Positions 56,201-64,000 of a DNA stretch of 64,000 nt are shown piece after piece; within the stretch, counting starts at the first letter, position 1, and every line of letters begins with the position of its first letter. The notes under the pieces are model-generated. The model searched no databases and had not been told where the DNA came from. It saw only the letters and a list, made by a program, of their open reading frames with translations. The stretch spans positions 138,471-202,470 of the forward strand of contig CDMY01000878.1 of assembly GCA_001179505.1 (NCBI GenBank), in the 5' to 3' direction. The position numbers were made by a program, and so were the translations under genes. This DNA is from Vitrella brassicaformis (Eukaryota > Sar > Vitrellaceae).

Positions 56201-57612
56201 CCTCCTCGACTACCTATTCAGGACAGGGGGACATTCTGGTTGTTGTTGACGCCCTCTCTGTCCCAGTGACTGACTTACATGGCTACCTCAGCTCCGGTGA
56301 TGGGTCCGTGTGCATCCGGATCAGCCGAGCAGTACTCGAGAGAGGTCTTGCCACCAGTAAATGACCAACAATAGTCTTGCACCTGCTCGAATTGAATGAA
56401 CAACCATCACAGCGGTGAAAATGCCCTGCGCGCGCTCACGGTGAGCTCATTGGATTTGTCGCCCCGCTGGATCTGGTAGTGGAACTCCACAGCGACCAGC
56501 CCCCTCAGATACAGCATGGCGTCAGAAAACGGCTTCAGGAAGTGGGCAGCCTCAGGCGACCCCGAAGTGAGCCACACGTCGAGCTTGGCCGTGTCATACA
56601 TCGGCCGGTCGCGCAGAAAGGACAGCTCCACCACGATGGAAGACTTGTCGACCACCACTGCGTTCGGGTCGCCCAGTATCTTACTCGACACGTCCCTTGC
56701 AGCGTCGAAGAGAATGCGGCCTTCCCTGTATGGCACCAAGACGGTCGGGAGAGACAGGGTCGACCCATAGCCATCATCAAAAGCCGTGAAGTGTCGGAAC
56801 CCGTCAACCGTGGCGTTGACGGTGACGGACCTCACCCGCCCGTCTGTCTCGTTGCCTGTGTACTCATACGCCTCGGTGGTGTCCGGGGCGTAGATGATAA
56901 GCACGTCGATGGCCTTGCTCTCAATCGCGGCGACGGCGGCTTTCTTGGCGGCCACACAGCCCCCCATGGGCACGATGAGGAAGTTGAGGAGGAACACATC
57001 ATCGCCCGCCTTCTGGGCAGAGGTCAGTGTCGCCTGCTCCGTGAGGTTGTAGGCGGTCTCCCTCCGAAGGTTGAGGGTGTCATAGTCGCTGGCAATGCAG
57101 TAAGACTCGCCCCGCGAGCGAAGGTAGAACAGCTGGCCCCACACCGACTTGCCGTAGTCATAGTGGCCGAAAGGGGCCGTGGATGCCGCCACTTGAAAGG
57201 GCGACATCGGAGGGGATGTGTCTTCTGGCGGCTCGGTGATTGGAGAGGCGGCAGGCGTGCTCGTTGATGTGTCATCGTCTGGCGGAGCAGCTGCCGGTGT
57301 GGGGGATGGTTGAATCGTGGATGTCGAAAGAGGCGGCTCTGTGCTTGTCGTGGCTGGCTCGTCCGTGGTTGATATTTCCGCGTTCGTGGTGGGCAGATCA
57401 GTGGTTGTCGGCGGCAAAGGTGTGGTCGTGGGCTCTATCTGGGCCTGGACGAGGCTGTCGATGACAGAATTGGGCTGCATGATACGCAGAGAAACGCAGT
57501 CATTCGCCGTGGATGAGGCGATGTGAAACAGCCGGTCGTAGAAGGGCTCCACTGAACTGGTCGATGGAAGCTGATACAGAAGGAGGATAAGGCGTAAAAA
57601 GGCAAACGACAT
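53207..57612 (-). CDS. vacuolar sorting receptor with EF-hand-like cytosolic tail
   Basis: ATG 57612 starts a signal peptide (MSFAFLRLILLLYQLPSTSS), then a Thr/Ser/Pro mucin-like stretch. A protease-associated domain (FLLNFLIVPMGGCVAAKKAA, AIDVLIIYAPD) and the receptor's central region follow: EYCSADPDAHGPITGAE, EDLRRLCLFDR, HCPLSADP, FSEGCNSEMLAENAIFIAAE and AINGWRYTGPVT. An acidic stretch and the helix IIIGVFVGLLVVGVGIYFWL (about 55380-55440) make it type I. Plant-type VSRs sort cargo to vacuoles and have short tails. Here exons continue in phase: VEELFDDLGITQRHIFDMYK, VRIHQLETGKRLHVGWITEV, FMELAQFMFYTILKI, RFYLVDFVELCHR, AMLSVAVFLQREIR and LFWEDWQRVE, resembling an EF-hand-type calcium protein, then a Ser/Ala/Gln-rich tail ending DEGEETV. 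It could be two genes; I see no clear start between. Confidence 0.6.
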
Positions 57613-57692
57613 CACCGATGGAAGAGGAGAAGGGGGCGCGCCCCCCGTGAGACGCCGTCGAGATTTGAGACGGCGTCCCTCGAAAGCAAAGG
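57613..57692. promoter_or_regulatory. 80-bp divergent spacer
   Basis: Separates ATG 57612 (-) from ATG 57693 (+). Both products start with signal peptides, so the pair may be co-expressed. Confidence 0.4.
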
Positions 57693-60340
57693 ATGTGGAT
57701 TGTCGCCTTCCTCGTCACGGCTGCCTCTGCCACCGAAGCCAGACATCGACGGCTGCTGCCACCATTTGCCTTCTTCGTTCCTCGTCCCTCGCCCGTCGGT
57801 GCGAGCGGACGGGCGGCGTCATGGGCCAGAAGCGTCGCTCACTCAACTCCTTCAGCGAACGATGAAGTGCGTTGCGGAGTTCTCGTGAGTGCAGCTGCAC
57901 CAACAGTCGAATCTCCTCTCTCTGTCTGTCGTCCGCCGCAAGGCGCATTGTCGCGCACCTCTCTGACTCGGTCAGAGGTTTGCAGAGCCGTTCGCCCGCC
58001 ATTCACCGACCGATGGAGTCCGCCGCGAGTGCCGAAGAGAAGGGCCAGCGCCGTTGCGACGAGTGACCACCAGATGAGGGTACGGTACGCATGGCGAACC
58101 AGGCAGAGAATGGATCACGCTCACAGGCATCGGAAGGGTGCATGCATACACAAACGGGCGTTTCGTTTGTATGTGTTGTCGACTGGTGGTCAGTATTGCA
58201 AGGATATGTTGGAGATGTTGGCCGACAACAGGTTGGTCCTGCTCAAGGAGGTCGACAGAGGCGGGTAAGCCGCCGCCATAGAGCACAGCAATGTGCGTGT
58301 GGGAATGTGTGTATCCATGTGTGTGGGTGGTTGTACGTGAATGCAGCAATGCCATTGTGTTCAAGGTGAACAGTTTGTTGGTGCCAGGGGTCTTCCACGC
58401 GGTCAAAGCCATCCCAAGGGCCAATTTCCTGTGAGCTGCACCAGCTCACCCACGCACCCCCTCACACCACTACTGCCTGTCTACCTGTCTGCCTGCATCC
58501 ACTCACATTGTTGTTGCTGTGTGGGTATTCGTTCGTTCAGCGGCCCCGATGGCCTGTGCAGCGAGGCCGAGATCCTCGACAAGTACCGCCGCCTCTTCGC
58601 CCTTCGGCCCGGCGCCAACCTGTGCGAGATCCACACAGTACATCAGCATGGAATGGATAGACGGCGGGGATCGCGACGAGGGCCGCGTGAGCGAGGCCGA
58701 CGCGCGGCATATCGCACCGAGGGCGCTGCAGGGGCTGCGACAACTACACAGCCACCAAGTAAGTGTAGTGGATGGATGGATGGATGGACGGGGGAGGGGG
58801 GACCCAAACACACCTTCAACCCGTACATCCCTGTTCTGTCTGTGTGTGGCGTGACTGACAGCTCGCGCACGGGGACGTTTCATTGCGCAACATCATGCGC
58901 GACGGCCGACGGGTGGTGTTGGTGGACTTTGACAACATGGTAGTGTCATTACAAAACGTAAGTGTGTCGCGCACGGACGCACACATGGTGGAATGATTTT
59001 GCTCTCTTGTGTATGCGCATCCGTTCGTTCCTGCAGGCACCCGAATGTTACAATCGATTCGAATGCGGGCTATGGGTGTGGCCGTGTAAGCCGGCAATCA
59101 AATCTCCCTTCCAATACAGTATTCAATGCATACCCCAATACAATCTTGGGTGTGTGTGTATGTGTGTGTGTAGGCCATTGTCCAGCAGCGGGACACAGTG
59201 CTCCGCAGCCAGCACGCGCACCAAGAGGGCTCCGTCGGCTGGTGCAAGAAGGCGCCGGTTCCATTCGTGTCGGTGAGTGAGCGGAAGTCCCTCACTCTCT
59301 CTCTCACTGACTCGTTCACTTCACCTTCATGTGCCTGTGCAGGATAAGTTCCTACGCGGCCCGAATTCCAACCCCATCAAGGCTTACACACTCGGTGCCA
59401 AGGGTAAGTGCAGTGCACCCCACATTAACACATAAACAAACATCCGGTTGTGTGTTGGTGTGGGTGTCTGTTGCAGACGTCGCTGGCTATGCTAGCGCAT
59501 CGTCTCCATTGGCTTGGCAGGGGTGGTCGCCGGGCGGCGGCTCTCCTCCCACGCGGCCACCGGGGGGCGGCTTCCCTCCCACGCGGCCGCCAGGGGTCGG
59601 CTCACCTCCGCTGCACCCGAACACTACTCGCAAGTCGCACACGCGCAGGAACCCTCGCACTGGTACACACAACACTGCTCTCATGTGTACTGTACGGGAC
59701 CGCTCTTGATGGGATGGATGTCCTTGTGTGTGTACCTTGGATGCCTGCAGTTGGTGTGTCGGTGAACTCAGGAACGACCCAGGCGCAGGCCAACGGAGAA
59801 AACTTCGCACCACACACACGGCTGGCCAGACAGACAGACAGACAGACAGGCAGGCAGACACGTACAACGCCTGCCAACCCCTACACGCCACATGCGACCG
59901 GCATGGGCGTGGCCGGCATCATGCCCCTGGGCAGCGGCGCTCAGCATCAGCAGCAGCAGCAGGGGCCGGTGGGGGGAGGGGGGCTGGGGGGAGGCCTGTC
60001 GGCTTCGGAGTGCCATATCCTGGACACGCTCACTCAGACACTCACTCAGCTGGCCGCCGAGCAAATGGAGAGCGGCAGCATGGACCCCGGGGCCAAGCGG
60101 GCGGCCTTGCAGGCCAAACTCATGGAGCTGGCCAACCAGAGTGGGCTGACCCTCAACACGTCCCAGATGGACAAGATGATCCAGCAGGCACAGAACGACG
60201 ACCAAACCAGATGGCATGGCACGGCACGGCACGGCACACACGTATACATATACACATACTCGAACTGGGGGGCGGGTGGGGTGGATGGATGGGAGGGTGG
60301 GCGCGGCGCATTCATGGATATTAGTACGTCCTGGCTGACT
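57693..60340 (+). CDS. secreted or plastid-targeted divergent protein kinase
   Basis: About nine exons. Start MWIVAFLVTAASATEA is a signal peptide, followed by about 110 Ser/Arg/Pro-rich residues. Kinase motifs: Gly loop EVDRGGNAIVFKV, Lys in HAVKAIPRANFL, hinge ISMEWIDGGDRDEG, catalytic LAHGDVSLRNIM (HRD replaced by HGD, Asp and Asn kept), VLVDFDNMV (DFG replaced by DFD, Asp kept) and an APE-like APECYNRFECG. Short exons 59173-59270 and 59342-59404 follow, then a Pro/Gly-rich part (WSPGGGSPPTRPPGGGFPPT) and a Gln-rich helical end (LTQTLTQLAAEQMESGS). Catalytic residues suggest activity. Secreted kinases are a hallmark of apicomplexan parasites, so this may be a free-living counterpart, or plastid-targeted. 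One extra base at about 58638 breaks the frame. The 3' end is uncertain. Confidence 0.6.
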
Positions 60341-60895
60341 GACTGACTGACTGACTGGATAGCTTAGCTGTGATGGCTGCTCTGCCTGCGTACTGTATTG
60401 TTGTTATTGGGTGTCCGTCAAGTCAAAGGTCACACACACATCATGTGCACACACACATCATGTGCACTGAGGAGAGAGAGAGAGATGTCCAACAGCGTGT
60501 CGTGTGTCGACCTGCCTGTCGATTTACTTTACGATCGACATCTCTTCGTGCAGGTGAGGTGCCGTGTGTGTGTGTCTGTGTGTGCGTGCGCCTCTGACCG
60601 GTTCCATGTGTCTGTCTGTCGATACATACAAAGTGACTGTGGGGTTTTGACAACTGTCACGTCCCCTCCCGTCCCCACACTGCGTCCATTGCATGTCTGT
60701 CTCTCTGTGTCTGTCTGGCTCGTCTGTCTTCTGTGCATACATACTCATTGGTGTACTGTATTTATTGTGTGTGTATGTAAGTATGTAAGTATGTATGTAT
60801 GTATGTCTGTATGTATCGGATCGATCTGTATGTCTGGCTCGTCTGTGCATACCGACCGAAGCCTAACACCTATATATCGCGTCCTCTCACTCACT
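60341..60895. repeat. microsatellite-rich segment
   Basis: Contains CTGA units (60338-60356), ATCATGTGCACACACACATC duplication (about 60437-60467), TG runs and GTAT units (60777-60818). Only short shadow ORFs. Probably intergenic or a long intron. Confidence 0.7.
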
Positions 60896-61614
60896 CAGCT
60901 ATCGGCTGTCCGTACGCTTCGTGTGCATTGCACTGTGCGGGTGGGCCATGCTTCGTCGGACAAAATCATGACCGATCTCATGCAGTGGCTGTCTCACGCA
61001 TCGCTGCCTCCATTTTATATTGGTGGGTTTTGTACTCCCAGTTCCAGGTTTGTGTTGATTGTTCAGGCGAAGGGTCACTGAAGAGTGGCGAGAACTCGTG
61101 GGCAGTCTCTGTCAGGAACACAAAGACACGGCAGTAAGCGAGATAAGACGAGACAAGATGCACTCCAGTAGGACCTCGGCGGGCTCAGCGGTACGTACAC
61201 TAAGCACACCCACACATGCATGCACGCATAGCTCTCGCGGACAGCTGGAAGTGCTCTTATTCAGGAGATGATTACATAGAGGCATTCAAGTACAAGAGAC
61301 AATTCATGGGCAACCTGAAGCTTGTCGGTACGCATGGATAGTGCATATACACACACATGCATGGATTGCTGCTTGTGTATCGATGCGTGTCTCCGTGTAT
61401 GCAGGCAATCTTCTGAACAAGCACTTCCTAGCCAGCAACACCATCCTGTTTCGGTGCATCCACTCCTTTTGGGACCACGGCGAGGCTCAAATCGTAAGAA
61501 AACTGGGCCGTCATCCCGTCTCCTCCTGGCACTTATTCGCTTTTCTTCGTTCGTCCCCGTGTGTGCCGTGGGCCTGCAGGGCTGTGTACGTTCCTCATGA
61601 CTATCGGGCCCTGA
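60896..61614 (+). pseudogene. MIF4G-like (eIF4G-type) gene, possibly truncated
   Basis: Exons: about 60898-61048 (SSDKIMTDLMQ), about 61068-61193 (RRVTEEWRELVGSLCQEHKD, TSAGSAV), about 61267-61329 (RDDYIEAFKYKRQFMGNLKL) and 61405-61498 (NLLNKHFLASNTILFRCIHS). KRQFMGNLKLVGNLL with the following helix resembles the HEAT-like MIF4G domain of eIF4G (consensus xRxxGNIKFIGELF). The next stretch, LCTFLMTIG at about 61582-61608, fits the following MIF4G helix but needs a phase I cannot supply and runs into TGA at 61612-61614. The domain is therefore partial. It may be a broken copy, a mis-sequenced gene, or part of the transcript starting at 57693. Confidence 0.4.
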
Positions 61615-61640
61615 CGTCGTCGTTCCCTTGCCCCGAAGGC

Positions 61641-62149
61641 GCGTCACCACGCCGACTTCTTTCCTTGCGATGTGGCCGTACGTGCATCCGACTCGCGCTT
61701 GTCTACCTCACCCTCTCCGCCGCCTTCATCATCCACCCCCCCCACCACCACCGGCCACTCCAACTGACGCCCTGGACGCCAAGCGGGAGACTGTCTGGAG
61801 GGAGAAGGACCTGCTGCTCGGCCCCCGCCTCCCTCTTCGGTCGCCATCACGGACTCCATCACCCCCCACACCGCTCGGCAGGTGGGAGAGAACGGGCCGC
61901 ATCCGCCTGGCCCGCTCGGGCCATTTCTTCCACCCTCGCTCGCCCTACACCTGCCCCACCCCCTTCAACAACGAGCGAGACGAGCCTCTCCCCTACTCCC
62001 CCATGGCGCAGACAAGGACGGCTGCGGCTGTCGGCGGTGTGGTGTCCAGGCCGAGTGGGTGCTGCGGGTGGCTGCAGTGGGTGCATGAATGGTGGCGGTG
62101 TTTCGTGAATTGGCTGAGGGGGTGCTTTCCTTGCTGCTGCTGCTGCTAG
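61641..62149 (+). CDS. ORF with poly-cysteine C-terminus, possible last exon
   Basis: An open frame of about 170 codons follows an acceptor-like AG at 61639. It reads RVTTPTSFLAMWPYVHPTRA, a Pro run, KRETVWREKDLLLGPRLP, and ends WWRCFVNWLRGCFPCCCCC with stop at 62149. The end combines an aromatic amphipathic segment with seven Cys, as in S-palmitoylated membrane-attached proteins. No ATG starts it, so it would be a terminal exon of the gene upstream. It could be chance open reading in GC-rich DNA. Confidence 0.35.
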
Positions 62150-62589
62150 GGAGGGAGGTGGGAGGGAGAGGGGTCAGTGTATGTGTGTGTGTGTGTGTGA
62201 GGTATAGGGGGGTATTTTCACAGTGAGGTGGCTTGGTGTTGTGGCGTTTGTGTCTGTGTACTCCAGAGGTTTTCTCGGTGTATACCCTTGTGTGTGCATT
62301 CAAGAGATGCGCATTTTGCCTGGAGTACGGTACAGATGGGACGATAGGACGATGTCTCAGTCAAGACAGCTGGCTGAGCCATCGATGATGGTCAGCTGTG
62401 CGGTGTGCATGAATACGACGTGCGTGCGTGGGGGAGGGATGCATGGCTGTCTTACTGCTGCCTCCATTTTATATTGGTGGGATGTGCACCCTCATTTCCA
62501 AGTGTGTTGCACGCATCGCATCATGCCGTTCTCGCTGAAAGTTGACTTTAAGCAACAGTAGCGTGCAGAAACGCCATCAAGGCAGCACG
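62150..62589. other. convergent intergenic region with repeat copy
   Basis: Contains at about 62456-62510 the second copy of a ~55-bp repeat (first at about 61009-61060). A TG run lies at about 62179-62200. No gene supported. Confidence 0.5.
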
Positions 62590-64000
62590 TCAAAACTCGT
62601 TGCCGAAAAGCATCACGCCAATCTCATCCCAGCCGTCTGCAGCATAGATGGTCATCGGCGGCATGGACACCGGCGTCACGGTTGCAGCCTCTTGACCGCA
62701 TTGGGCTATCATGGCTGCGCGCACCAGCGGCTGCACATCGATGCCGTACAAAGATATCACCTGCACACACACACGCACACACGCACAAGTGGCCGTCGGT
62801 CATTCATGTGTGTTGTCTGTCGATGCACTCTGCACCTTGTCGAGAGTGTTGTTCTTGTTGAGTGCGTCCTTGAGGACAATGCCGATGTCGGCCTCCAGCA
62901 ACGCCAGCAAATCGGTCACGCTGTCGCCAATAAACACGCTCAGCCTCCCCTCTCGCCCCTTCTCCTCCCGCAGCCTCCGGAAGGCGCGGAGTTTGTCCAC
63001 CGCCCCCGTCATGTGGCTGGAGATCTCCCCAGTGGCTCTCTGGTCATCTTCGCGGAACGAAAAGGAGTTGCATGTGATGGGGAGGGAGAGGGGGGCACCA
63101 CAGGCGTCTTGGAGGATGGTATGGATCATGTCCTGCGACCAGCTGACAGAGATGATGCTCGCGGGGACGTCGTGGGAGAGAAGACCGCTCAGGACCTGAG
63201 AGGGACAGACAGGGGAGAATCAAGGGCGGAGTTGGGTTTGGTGTTGTCTGTGTGTGGGTACGTGTCTCTACCTCTCCACATGCATCTCTGACTTGCCACT
63301 TCTGCCGCAGTGACGTCTTGACCATCCGACGGACGTCATCTGCGCCACACACAAACAAACAGCAACCGACAGGTGTTTAACAGCAAATCAGCAAATGAGC
63401 GTCGATGTCTACCTCTGGTGAACCCCTGGAGAAGCCTCGCCTCCGACACGTCAGCCACAGCCGCCTTCTCAAACTCACCCAGCCCCCCCAGAAACGCCTC
63501 CAGTCCATTCATCCCATCACGCACCTTCCCCTCCAGCAGCTCCCCAACTTTCCTCCGATACTTGTCGAAGAATGCGTCCTCGATCGCCCGCCACCTCTGG
63601 CGCACCTGGTCCGGGTCGCTGTGCACCTCGGCGGCCACCTCGTGCAGAAGTGGCGTGGTGTCCCTCTGGGTGCAGGTGCCGTCAAAATCGATGGCCACGA
63701 AGGAGAGGACACCCCTTTGGGCGAGGCCGGGGTGGCGTGAGGGTGACGCGGAGGGCGCGCAGGAGGGAGGGGGGAGTGCCTGCGCGTCGAAGAAGCCATA
63801 CTCGAGGTCCATGGCGTTTCCGTAGTAGTACAGGAGGTTCCCACGCACGGCGTCTTCTCCGACCTGCCCTGACAGCGATAAGAGGGGGTCAGTATACCTG
63901 CACCAACCAACCGACACACGACATGAAGAGAGCGTCACTTCTCCCTCCCTCCCTCCCTCCCTCCCTTCGTGTGCTACCTGTCCAGCAGCTCTTCAACACG
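62590..64000 (-). CDS. TH2: TH2-type thiamine monophosphate phosphatase (TenA-HAD), 5' part outside window
   Basis: Plant TH2 joins a TenA-like domain to an HAD phosphatase that makes thiamine from thiamine monophosphate. Exons: from 63978 (RVEELLDR, end of TenA), about 63412-63872, about 63270-63340, about 62836-63197 and 62590-62761. The second exon begins with a TenA-type last helix (LLYYYGNAMDLEYGFFDAQ), then HAD motif I AIDFDGTCTQRDT. DDVRRMVKTSLRQKWQVRDA follows, motif II lies in ASIISVSWSQDMI, and motif IV is FIGDSVTDLLALLEADIGIV. The C-terminus reads VISLYGIDVQPLVRAAM and ADGWDEIGVMLFGNEF, stop at 62590. All HAD catalytic residues are visible. The TenA domain and the start lie beyond the right edge. 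Confidence 0.85.

Noticed and set aside
1-64000. Dinoflagellate origin
   Set aside because: Genes alternate strand and introns use standard GT-AG borders, unlike the unidirectional arrays and variable donors of dinoflagellates.
1-64000. CRISPR arrays, IS elements, phage or viral genes, rRNA genes
   Set aside because: No regularly spaced repeats, transposase, integrase, capsid or polymerase motifs, or rRNA-like stretches were seen.

Overview
The window is nuclear DNA of a gene-dense, intron-rich eukaryote. Introns are short (mostly about 50-130 bp) with GT-AG borders. Exons are GC-rich, and introns carry many CA/TG, CT and TGTC repeats. I see no operons, CRISPR arrays, bacterial ribosome sites or clear transposons. 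Several products begin with a signal peptide followed by a basic Ser/Thr/Arg-rich stretch, as in organisms whose plastid lies inside the endomembrane system. Together with a TenA-HAD thiamine enzyme, a plant-type vacuolar sorting receptor and genes that switch strand frequently (unlike dinoflagellates), this suggests a photosynthetic alveolate such as a chromerid (Vitrella-like). That placement is inference.

Layout: 0.05-2.7 kb HEN1 small-RNA methyltransferase (-); 3.4-6.75 kb leucine-rich-repeat protein (-); 7.0-9.3 kb F-box-like protein with a C-terminal PIP box (+); 10.3-14.8 kb lipin (-) containing a 300-N assembly gap; 15.1-16.9 kb PPIL4 cyclophilin-RRM (+); 17.3-18.1 kb secreted or plastid-targeted unknown (-); 18.2-19.5 kb four-helix voltage-sensor-like protein (+); 20.6-24.3 kb a small family of genes starting MGQG in inverted arrangement; 24.4-25.1 kb chimeric hypothetical; 25.7-30.2 kb DDX11/CHL1 Fe-S helicase (-); 30.3-32.4 kb plastid-type glutathione transferase (+); 33.0-35.2 kb second F-box/PIP-box paralogue (-); 35.4-37.6 kb PTEN/auxilin-like phosphatase-C2 protein (+); 37.9-39.4 kb carrier-family protein with plastid presequence (+); 39.6-40.7 kb zinc-ribbon HIT-like protein (-); 40.9-41.9 kb small unknown (+); 42.6-45.9 kb PAM2-motif protein (-); 46.1-48.3 kb WS/DGAT acyltransferase (+); 49.7-53.2 kb ankyrin/coiled-coil protein (+); 53.2-57.6 kb vacuolar sorting receptor with an unusual cytosolic tail (-); 57.7-60.3 kb secreted divergent kinase (+); 60.9-62.15 kb MIF4G-like remnant and poly-Cys ORF (+); 62.6-64.0 kb TH2 thiamine-phosphate phosphatase (-), running off the window.

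The genes do not form one pathway. Many are divergent pairs whose start codons lie only about 75-310 bp apart, so they probably share promoter regions. Lipin and WS/DGAT both belong to neutral-lipid metabolism. The features most likely to be new are the paired F-box-like proteins ending in a TD-type PIP box, the inverted MGQG myristoylation-type family, the plastid carrier with a thylakoid-type second signal, the receptor with an EF-hand-like tail and the secreted kinase. Exon borders marked exact were checked for reading-frame phase by hand; others are approximate.
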